Assembly (NCBI RefSeq): GCF_000019185.1
Contig: NC_010334.1
Span: forward strand, 3,658,001-3,722,000
Origin: Shewanella halifaxensis HAW-EB4
Lineage (GTDB): Bacteria > Pseudomonadota > Gammaproteobacteria > Enterobacterales > Shewanellaceae
Length of the DNA: 64,000 nucleotides
Direction: 5' to 3'
Each line of letters starts with the position of its first letter. Position 1 is the stretch's first letter. Shown in pieces: positions 1 to 8,700 of this stretch. A program made the position numbers and the translations under genes. The notes under the pieces were generated by a model, which did not search any database, was not told where the DNA came from, and saw only the letters and a program-made list of their open reading frames with translations.

Positions 1-3000
1 AAGATTTGGCTGAGTGTCGCACACTGGGCGAAATCGTGGCTTATATGGGCAGTAAACTCTCTACAAGTGCCGCCGCGGCGCAAGTTGCTCAAGTGAGTGC
101 TGCACCAGCTGCAAACGGACTTTCTGCTGAAACAGCCTTGAGCTCGCAAACAGCCTTGAGCGGTGAGACAGCCCTGAGCGCACAAAAGGTACAAGCTACC
201 ATGATGTCGGTAGTTGCCGAAAAGACCGGTTACCCAACGGAAATGCTTGAACTGAGCATGGATATGGAAGCAGACCTTGGTATCGACTCTATCAAGCGTG
301 TTGAAATTCTTGGTACGGTGCAAGATGAGCTACCGGGTTTGCCTGAGCTTAATCCTGAAGATTTGGCTGAGTGTCGCACCCTTGGCGAAATCGTAGCGTA
401 CATGAATAGCAAATTGCCTACAGTAAGCGCTCAAGTTGCTGATACAAGTGCTGCTGTTAATATTAGTACGGCTAAAGGCTCACTCTCTGCAACTCAGGTG
501 CAAAACACTATGATGTCAGTGGTTGCCGATAAAACCGGCTACCCAACTGAAATGCTTGAACTGAGCATGGATATGGAAGCTGATTTAGGCATCGACTCTA
601 TCAAGCGCGTTGAAATTCTTGGCACAGTGCAAGATGAGCTGCCAGGCTTGCCTGAGCTTAATCCTGAAGATTTAGCCGAGTGCCGTACCCTTGGAGAAAT
701 CGTTAGCTATATGAATTCTAGGCTGTCTACAACTGTCGCAGCTGTATCAGGTGCAGTTAAGTCAGTTGCAGAGACGATCACCTCTTCTTTAGAACTTCCT
801 CCTCATAGCGAGGTAGCGCTAAAAAAGCTTAATGCGGCGAACAAACTTGAAGACTGTTTCGCCGCAGATACAACTGTTGTGATCAACGATGATGGTCATA
901 ACGCAGGTGTCCTAGCAGAGAAACTAACAAAACAAGGTCTTAACGTTGCTGTAGTACGTCTACCTGAAGGCCAGCCACAATCGCCACTTTCAAGTGACGT
1001 AGCCAGCTTTGAGCTAGCATCAGGCAAGGATTCAGAGCTTGAAACCAGTATTGCTGCAGTTATCGCACAAATTGAAACACAGGTTGGCACTATTGGTGGC
1101 TTCATCCACCTACAGCCAGAAGTTAATGCAACTGAGCAAGCGAATGCGGTTAACCTAAATGCGCAAAGTTTCACCCATGTAAGCCACGCGTTTTTATGGG
1201 CAAAACTGTTGCAACCTAAGCTTACAGCTTCAAGTGATAAGCGCCGCTGTTTTGTTACCGTCAGTCGTATCGATGGTGGCTTTGGTTACCTAAATACCGA
1301 TGCACTTAAAGGTGCTGAACTAAACCAAGCGGCACTAGCAGGTTTAACCAAAACCCTAAGCCATGAATGGCCTGAGGTTTTCTGCCGCGCACTGGATATT
1401 GCAGCCGATGTCGACGCGACTCATTTCGCCGATGCGATTACAGCTGAGCTATTTGATAGCAGCACTCAACTGCCAGAAGTGGGGATCGCTGTCGATGCTA
1501 AGGGGAACGTTTCACGTACAACCTTAATTGCAGGCGATGCGAGTGAAAAACATACGGCTTGCGAGCTAAATAGTTCAGATAAAATACTGGTGACCGGAGG
1601 TGCAAAAGGTGTGACCTTCGAATGTGCCCTTGCCTTAGCCAAGCGCACTCAGTCTCACTTTATCCTTGCAGGCCGTAGTGAGCTGCTTGCTATCCCGACA
1701 TGGGCTGAAAACAAGCAAATTAGCGAGCTAAAACCCGCTGCCATTGCCCATATCATCTCAACAGGTAATAAGCCGACCCCTAAACAGGTTGAAGCCTTAG
1801 TCTGGACGGTAAAGAGTTCAATCGAGATCAACACTGCCCTTGAGGCTTTTGCCCAAGTTGGCGCAAGTGCCGAATATGTCAGCATGGATGTGACCGACAG
1901 CGCCGCTATCACAGCAGCACTAAACGGTCGCTCAAATGAGATCACAGGCCTTATCCACGGTGCAGGCGTTCTTGCCGACAAGCATATTCAAGATAAGACA
2001 ATAGAAGAGTTGGCCCGCGTCTACGGCACTAAGGTTAATGGCCTTAAAGCCCTGTTAGCCGCACTTGATTCAAGCAAGGTGAAACTACTTGCCATGTTCT
2101 CATCTGCAGCCGGTTTCTACGGCAACACAGGTCAGAGCGATTACGCCATGTCTAACGACATCCTTAACAAGGCGGCGCTGCAGTTCACTGCTCGCAATCC
2201 ACAAGCTAAAGTGATGAGCTTTAACTGGGGTCCTTGGGATGGCGGCATGGTCACCGATGCTCTGAAGAAGATGTTTACCGAGCGTGGCGTGTACGTTATC
2301 CCACTAAAAGCAGGGGCAGAGCTATTTGCTAGCCAACTGCTTAGTGAGACTGGCGTTCAGCTACTGATCGGTACCTCGATGCAAGGCGGTGCAGATACAA
2401 ACAAAGCTGATGGCTCAAACAAAGCTGACGGCTCTTCTCAGGCTGAAGGCTCTAAAGAGGCTGCTTCTGTAAAAAAGCTTAATGCGGGTGAGGTGCCGAG
2501 CGCACTGATCCCGCAGAGTCTTGCGCCTATGACGTTAACAAGAGCCTTAAACCCTAATGCGATGGTCTTTATCCAAGACCACCGCATTAGCGGTAACCCT
2601 GTGCTCCCCACTGTATGCGCAATTCAGTGGATGCGCGAGGCCGCGAGTAAAATGCTCGGCTCTCAGGTTAAAGTTCTCGATTATAAGCTGCTCAAAGGGA
2701 TCATCTTCGAAAGCGACGATATTCAAGAGATGACGCTTGAATTGACGGCAGTAGTTGCAAATAGCGAGCTTAAAGCTTGTGAAGCTCCAAAGTTGCAGGC
2801 TCTAATCACTAACCAAGGACGCCCGCAATATAAGGCGACCCTAGTCAGTGCAGAGGGCAGCCTTGATGCAGCATCGAAATCATTCGCGGCGCTTGGTGAT
2901 GCAGTCACATCGGCTGATGAGCTATACAGCAACGGTACCCTATTCCATGGGCCACGTTTGCAGGGCATAAAGCAGGTATTTAACTTTGATGACAAAGGCC

Positions 3001-3389
3001 TATTAGCCAGCTGCCAACTACCACAGGTGAGTGACAGTGATTGCGGCCAGTTTGTGGCAACAACGCATATCGGCGGCAGTCAGCCGTTTGCTGAAGATCT
3101 GCTGCTGCAGGCGATGCTGGTCTGGGCAAGGCTTAAGTACGGGGCTGCGAGTTTGCCATCAAGTATTGGCGAGTTTATCTCACACAAGCCGTTGGCATTT
3201 GGTGACAAAGGGATGCTGGAGCTAGAGGTCGTTAAGACAAGTGCTCGTTCACTTGAGGCGAATGTCGCGCTTTACCATGAAAATGGTGAGCTTAGCGCGA
3301 TGATGAAAGGGGCGAAAGTCACTATCAGCAAGAACCTCAACAGCGCTTTTTTGAATGAAGCAGCCTTGAGCAAAGGAGAACGCGCCTAA
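1..3389 (+). CDS. pfaA: PUFA synthase PfaA, 3' part (5' end outside window)
   Basis: This is the C-terminal part of the large polyketide-synthase-like subunit that makes EPA/DHA-type fatty acids. The frame is open from the first bases, so the KS and malonyl-transferase domains lie off the window. Visible in order are the tail of one acyl carrier domain, two complete ACPs with the phosphopantetheine motif LGIDSIKR (serine codons near 288 and 597), and a ketoreductase with the nucleotide-binding stretch VTGGAKG near base 1590 and the Ser/Tyr active site around SDYAMSN (Tyr codon near 2142). A C-terminal hot-dog/dehydratase-like region follows, with DHRISGNPVLP near 2580. The stop overlaps the pfaB start (TAATG), indicating translational coupling. 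ACP linkers are Ala/Ser/Thr-rich, and one contains an 18-bp tandem repeat. Identity is secure from domain order and neighbours; the total ACP number cannot be counted here. Confidence 0.97.
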   Translation, partial: DLAECRTLGEIVAYMGSKLSTSAAAAQVAQVSAAPAANGLSAETALSSQTALSGETALSAQKVQATMMSVVAEKTGYPTEMLELSMDMEADLGIDSIKRVEILGTVQDELPGLPELNPEDLAECRTLGEIVAYMNSKLPTVSAQVADTSAAVNISTAKGSLSATQVQNTMMSVVADKTGYPTEMLELSMDMEADLGIDSIKRVEILGTVQDELPGLPELNPEDLAECRTLGEIVSYMNSRLSTTVAAVSGAVKSVAETITSSLELPPHSEVALKKLNAANKLEDCFAADTTVVINDDGHNAGVLAEKLTKQGLNVAVVRLPEGQPQSPLSSDVASFELASGKDSELETSIAAVIAQIETQVGTIGGFIHLQPEVNATEQANAVNLNAQSFTHVSHAFLWAKLLQPKLTASSDKRRCFVTVSRIDGGFGYLNTDALKGAELNQAALAGLTKTLSHEWPEVFCRALDIAADVDATHFADAITAELFDSSTQLPEVGIAVDAKGNVSRTTLIAGDASEKHTACELNSSDKILVTGGAKGVTFECALALAKRTQSHFILAGRSELLAIPTWAENKQISELKPAAIAHIISTGNKPTPKQVEALVWTVKSSIEINTALEAFAQVGASAEYVSMDVTDSAAITAALNGRSNEITGLIHGAGVLADKHIQDKTIEELARVYGTKVNGLKALLAALDSSKVKLLAMFSSAAGFYGNTGQSDYAMSNDILNKAALQFTARNPQAKVMSFNWGPWDGGMVTDALKKMFTERGVYVIPLKAGAELFASQLLSETGVQLLIGTSMQGGADTNKADGSNKADGSSQAEGSKEAASVKKLNAGEVPSALIPQSLAPMTLTRALNPNAMVFIQDHRISGNPVLPTVCAIQWMREAASKMLGSQVKVLDYKLLKGIIFESDDIQEMTLELTAVVANSELKACEAPKLQALITNQGRPQYKATLVSAEGSLDAASKSFAALGDAVTSADELYSNGTLFHGPRLQGIKQVFNFDDKGLLASCQLPQVSDSDCGQFVATTHIGGSQPFAEDLLLQAMLVWARLKYGAASLPSSIGEFISHKPLAFGDKGMLELEVVKTSARSLEANVALYHENGELSAMMKGAKVTISKNLNSAFLNEAALSKGERA
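132..185 (+). repeat. 18-bp tandem repeat in a PfaA inter-ACP linker
   Basis: Three 18-bp units start at about 132, 150 and 168, each beginning ACAGCCYTGAGC, and encode TALSSQ, TALSGE and TALSAQ. They make this linker longer than the next one: equivalent ACP positions are 357 bp apart across it and 309 bp apart across the next. The core matches a motif found elsewhere in the window, both between genes and inside the DUF3300 gene. Confidence 0.85.
190..730 (+). repeat. Tandem near-identical acyl carrier protein modules
   Basis: Two complete ACP modules are repeated with a 309-bp (103-codon) period; for example, the helix-II segment CTGAGCATGG recurs at 252 and 561. A third, partial copy ends near base 50. 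The ACP cores are almost identical in protein while the linkers differ. This is typical of the tandem ACP arrays of PfaA, which expand and contract by homologous recombination. Confidence 0.9.
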
Positions 3390-5773
3390 TGGTTAACTCG
3401 ACAGCTAACGTTAGGTCTCCTAGCGCCAGTGCAGTTAGCGTCAGTGATCAAGTTATCAAGAGTGAGATGCCACTGCGCATCGCACTCTTGGTGCTACCTA
3501 CGCCACTAGACCTAAGACTTTATAACGCAGAAAACGCTAAGCTACTGCCTCACTTATTGCCTGAGCTGTATCGCTCAAAATTGCTTGAGACAACTGAACT
3601 TGTCTCTATCAAGGTCGATGACTTTGAGGCTAACTTAACAGCCACTATCGAGTCGATTGAGCAAGGCAAGATAGTGCAAATATCAACGGAAACAAGCTCT
3701 CTGCTGATGATGCCGGCGCTAACTGCCGCACAAAATCGCATTCACCCTCATGCGGTACTTGCTGCAATGCAGATCCAAACAGGATCAGGTTCAGTGACCT
3801 CCGCCCTCACAGACACATGTATCGCTGATTCTTGTATGGCTGACTCTTGTATGAAGAGTGCTTTAAACCAAGCCAAGCGTAAGCAAGCGAGTGTTAGCAA
3901 ACGTATCGACCTGCCTGAGCTAAGTAGCACAGAGCAGTTTGATGCTGTGTGTGAGCAGATCAAAAATCTGGCCTCTCGTACTCACCATAGAGATCCAGCA
4001 TCGATTAGCCCTAAGCAAGCGACGAGTCACTACTGGTTTACTGAGCACCATCAAGCACGCGTACTGGCGATCAATCTGACTAACGCTTCACAAAGCAGCT
4101 CAGCGGCTGAGCCAACAGCAAACTGTATCAGCTTCGTTGTCTCCCAAGGCACAGGCTTTATCGCGGCAAAATCGATTATCAATGAACAGCGATTGCAGTT
4201 TGTTATATGTGCTGATAGCCAAGCAGGCCTTACCGCAGAGCTTGGGACACTACAAGCTAAACTAACAGCGCTGATATCAAAGCCCGCAGACAGAGGCTCA
4301 CTGCTGACTTTGATGCGTGATAACTTACTTGCCTTTGAAGCCAGCACTCACCGTGAATACGCCATCATATTGCAAGCCAGCTCTCTTGAGGGCATGCAGC
4401 AAGAGATTGACGCAATAAGCCTAGCTCTGCCTAAGGTGATGAGTGAAAAAGGCCAAGCTCACTCGTCACAATATAAGACACCCGCGGGAAGTTATTTCAC
4501 GGCTGAGCCTCTCGGTACAACTGACCAGAGTGGTCTTGCCTTTGTCTACCCTGGCGTAGGCACAGTCTATAGCGATATGTTCAGTGAGCTACATGGATAT
4601 TTCCCGTCACTCTATTCACAGTTAGAGCGTGAAGGTGACTTAAAATCCATGTTCCAAGCCGATGCTATCTATAATTTAGACCCTAAAGTGACGCCTGCCA
4701 TGCCACTTGGCGATCTGGCTATTGCGGGTGTGGGAAGCAGCTACCTACTGACTCAGTTATTGGTGAAAGAGTTCGGCATCACGCCTAACTTTGCCTTAGG
4801 TTACTCCATGGGTGAAGCCTCAATGTGGGCAAGTCTTGGTGTATGGAAAGACCCACACGCTTTGATTGAAAAAACCAAAACGGATCCGCTATTTACTCAC
4901 GCGATTTCAGGCAAGCTCACCGCTGTTCGCAGGGCGTGGCAGCTAGATGAAACCGATGCGGATATTATGTGGAACAGTTTTGTGGTGCGCTCAGCCGCTG
5001 CACCGATTAAGGCGCTACTACCAAAGTTCCCCCATGCCTACCTTGCGATTGTTCAGGGAGATACCTGTGTGATTGCAGGCTGTGAAACTCAGTGCCGCGA
5101 GCTACTAACTCAGTTAGGTAAGCGAGGCATCGCTGCAAACCGTGTCACTGCGATGCATACGACTCCAGCAATGGAAGAGCATAACAACGTAGCGCTGTTC
5201 TATCAGCAGCCCCTTGAAGAGTCATTACCGACTGAGATTAAATTTATCAGTGCAGCTTCTGGCGATAGCAAGGTTACAAACAGCCATGGCGGCCTCGATA
5301 GTCAAGTAGTCGCAAGCTCCATTGCCGATACCTTCTGCAACACCTTAGACTTTACCGCGCTTATTCATAGTGCACAAAAGCAAGGTGCCAAGCTATTTGT
5401 CGAGTTAGGTGCAGACAGACAAAACTGCACACTTATCGACAAGATAGCCAAGCTCGATAGAAATACGAATGCAGGTACAGCTGAAAGTTTCTTAACGTCA
5501 AAGAAAACTGAAGAGTCTCAAGCAAACTCTTTACCTCAAAAAGACGCCGCGGGCGCTTGCACTGTCCCCGTCAATGCCAAAGGCGGTAATGATATCACGA
5601 CCCTACTCAAGGCATTAGGCCAACTCATTAGTCATCGCGTGCCACTCACGACTCAACCACTTATCGATGGATTAAATCGTGAGATAGCACTGACTCAACT
5701 GCAAGCTGTATCGACCGCACAACAAGTCACAGCCGAGCAGATGACAACCCTAACATTACAAGGAGAAGTCTAA
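3389..5773 (+). CDS. pfaB: PUFA synthase acyltransferase subunit PfaB
   Basis: Acyltransferase subunit of the PUFA synthase, 794 residues. An acyltransferase nucleophile elbow, GYSMGEASMW, sits near residue 471, and a preceding FVYPGVG segment resembles the start of FabD-like AT domains. The N-terminal third has no clear catalytic motif. The ATG overlaps the pfaA stop and the stop overlaps the pfaC start, so the three genes are translationally coupled; AGGAG-like ribosome sites precede both junctions. In characterised systems PfaB influences which final product (EPA or DHA) accumulates. Which one is made here cannot be read from the sequence by eye. Confidence 0.95.
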   Translation: MVNSTANVRSPSASAVSVSDQVIKSEMPLRIALLVLPTPLDLRLYNAENAKLLPHLLPELYRSKLLETTELVSIKVDDFEANLTATIESIEQGKIVQISTETSSLLMMPALTAAQNRIHPHAVLAAMQIQTGSGSVTSALTDTCIADSCMADSCMKSALNQAKRKQASVSKRIDLPELSSTEQFDAVCEQIKNLASRTHHRDPASISPKQATSHYWFTEHHQARVLAINLTNASQSSSAAEPTANCISFVVSQGTGFIAAKSIINEQRLQFVICADSQAGLTAELGTLQAKLTALISKPADRGSLLTLMRDNLLAFEASTHREYAIILQASSLEGMQQEIDAISLALPKVMSEKGQAHSSQYKTPAGSYFTAEPLGTTDQSGLAFVYPGVGTVYSDMFSELHGYFPSLYSQLEREGDLKSMFQADAIYNLDPKVTPAMPLGDLAIAGVGSSYLLTQLLVKEFGITPNFALGYSMGEASMWASLGVWKDPHALIEKTKTDPLFTHAISGKLTAVRRAWQLDETDADIMWNSFVVRSAAAPIKALLPKFPHAYLAIVQGDTCVIAGCETQCRELLTQLGKRGIAANRVTAMHTTPAMEEHNNVALFYQQPLEESLPTEIKFISAASGDSKVTNSHGGLDSQVVASSIADTFCNTLDFTALIHSAQKQGAKLFVELGADRQNCTLIDKIAKLDRNTNAGTAESFLTSKKTEESQANSLPQKDAAGACTVPVNAKGGNDITTLLKALGQLISHRVPLTTQPLIDGLNREIALTQLQAVSTAQQVTAEQMTTLTLQGEV

Positions 5774-8700
5774 TGTCTTCTTCAGATAAAAAAATACCCG
5801 CAGGTATGCAAAGCAAGATCGCCATCGTCGGTCTCGCCACCCTCTACCCTGATGCTAAAACTCCACAGGAATTTTGGCAGAACTTACTCGATAAACGCGA
5901 CTCGCGCACAACCCTCACTAATGAAAAGTTGGGGGCAAATAGCAGCGATTATCAAGGCGTTCAAGGCCAATCGGACCGTTTTTATTGCGATAAAGGCGGT
6001 TACATAGAAAACTTCAGCTTCGACCCAAGCGGTTATCAACTGCCAAGTGATAGCCTAAGCGGACTCGATAGTAGCTTTCTATGGGCACTAGATACTAGCC
6101 GTAAGGCTCTCGATGATGCGGGTATCGCCTTAAGCAGCGACGTATTAACGCGCACCGGTATCGTTATGGGAGCACTGTCATTCCCAACGACTCGCTCAAA
6201 TGATCTGTTTCTACCTATCTATCACAGCGCCGTTGAAAAAGCGCTGCAGGATAAATTAGGTCATCAAGGGTTTAAGCTAAACCCAACCAATGCTCACACC
6301 ACTCGCGCCCAAAGCGAAATGAGTCTAGACAACGCCAACGGTGCGATAGCCCATAACGCCTCTAAAATCGTTGCCGATGCATTGGGCCTTGGCGGCGCGC
6401 AGCTTAGCCTAGATGCCGCCTGTGCCAGCTCGGTTTACTCACTCAAACTTGCCTGTGACTACTTAAGCACAGGTAAAGCTGACATCATGTTAGCGGGCGC
6501 AGTATCGGGTGCAGATCCCTTCTTTATTAATATGGGATTCTCAATTTTTCATGCCTATCCCGATCACGGTGTATCAGTCCCCTTCGATGCCAACAGCAAG
6601 GGCCTGTTCGCTGGCGAAGGTGCAGGCGTTTTAGTACTAAAGCGTCTTGAAGATGCCGAGCGTGATGGCGATAAAATCTATGCTGTCGTCAGTGGCGTTG
6701 GATTGTCTAACGATGGTAAGGGACAGTTTGTCCTTAGCCCTAACCCCAAAGGTCAGGTAAAAGCTTTCGAGCGCGCCTACGCGGCCAGTGATATCGAGCC
6801 TAAAGATATCGAAGTGATTGAATGTCATGCCACAGGTACCCCGCTGGGCGACAAGATTGAGCTAACCTCGATGGAGACCTTCTTTGCAGATAAGCTTGGC
6901 GGTAGCGATGCGCCATTAATTGGCTCGGCAAAATCTAACCTAGGTCACCTACTGACTGCCGCTGGCATGCCGGGGATCATGAAGATGATCTTCGCCATGA
7001 AAGAGGGCTTCTTACCACCGAGTATCAATATCAGCGACGCTATCGCCTCGCCTAATAAGCTCTTTGGTAAGCCGACCCTACCCAATATGGTTCAGGGCTG
7101 GCCGGATAAAAGATCCAACAATGTCGATGGCGTAAAACACCGTCATGCAGGCGTGTCGGTATTTGGCTTTGGTGGCTGTAATGCCCACCTTTTACTAGAG
7201 TCATACTCAGCGGTTCAGGCCGCTGGCTCACAAGCTACAAGCAAGCAAGCTGTAGGTCATCAAGCTGTACCAGCAACTAAACCTGAGTCGATGAAGATCA
7301 CAGGTCTTGCCTCCCACTTTGGTCCGCTAAGCAGTATCAACCAGCTCAATGACGCCATCAGCAGCAATAGTAACGGCTTTATTTCGCTACCAAAACAGCG
7401 CTGGAAGGGTCTAGAGAAGCATAGCGAACTGCTGGCAAAGTTTGGCCTAAACGTAGCGCCAAAAGGAGCCTATATCGACAGTTTCGAGCTCGATTTTCTG
7501 CGCTTTAAGCTGCCGCCAAATGAAGATGATCGCCTGATCTCACAACAACTGATGTTGATGAAGGTGACCGATGAGGCGATTCGTGATGCCAAGCTAAATC
7601 CGGGTCAAAAAGTAGCAATATTAGTCGCTATGGAAACCGATCTAGAGCTACATCAGTTCCGCGGCCGCGTTAACCTGCACACTCAGCTGCAAGAGAGCCT
7701 ATCAGCCATGGGCGTGACCTTAAGTGCTGATGAGTATCAAGCCTTAGAAGCGATCACCATGGACAGTGTCCTCGATGCAGCCAAGCTGAACCAGTACACC
7801 AGTTTTATCGGCAATATCATGGCCTCACGCATCGCCTCACTATGGGACTTTAACGGCCCGGCATTTACCATCTCGGCCGCAGAGCAATCGGTGAGCCGCT
7901 GTATCGATGTCGCCCAAAATATGATGGCAAGCGAAGCACTGGACGCTGTAGTTATCGCCGCGGTGGATCTCTCGGGTAGCTTCGAGCAGGTTATCTTGAA
8001 AAACAGTGTCGAGCCAGTATCAATCGATGCCACAGCCACCCAAAACCGTAATGGCTGGAATGTGGGTGAAGGCGCTGGCGCTATCGTACTGGTACCGAGC
8101 AATTCTAGCGCTGCCGATAGTCAAGACTCGTATGGCCAAGGCTCTTATGGAGAGATAAGCGCCCTCGCTTTTGGCAAAGCAACAGAGGCGAGACACGTCA
8201 CGGATAAGCTACTGACTCAAGTCGGTGCAGAGCCTAGCAGCATCAAGCTGGTTGAAACCAGTGTTGCACCAGGAAGCAGTGTACACTCACCGGTAAACAA
8301 TCTACTGCCTCACGTCACCAGCACTTGTGCAGAGGAGCGCGTGGGCCACAGCTTTGCTGCAGCGGGAATGGCGAGTCTGCTTCATGGTCTACTCAACCTT
8401 TCTTTGCAAGAGCAGCAGGGAGGCGCGCCACAATGCGCATTGGTCAGCAACACGAACGAAGATCAAACCTCGCAGCTATTGATTAGCCAAAGTGCACCCC
8501 AACAGCGTGCGCTCACATCGCGCTTAAGCAATGAGCTTAAGTCTGATGCTAAGCATCAACTATTAAAGCAAGTCACCCTAGGCGGCCGTGATATCTATCA
8601 ACATATCATCGACACACCACTGGCAAGCTTAAGCTCAATTCAGAGCAAGCTTGCCCAAGGCACAGCCTCCTCTGTTATCAAGCGAGATAAGCCACTTATT

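Noticed and set aside
7800..7930. Second PfaC ketosynthase as an active condensing domain
   Set aside because: The expected active-site cysteine is absent from the segment ISAAEQSVSR, so it is called a chain-length factor.
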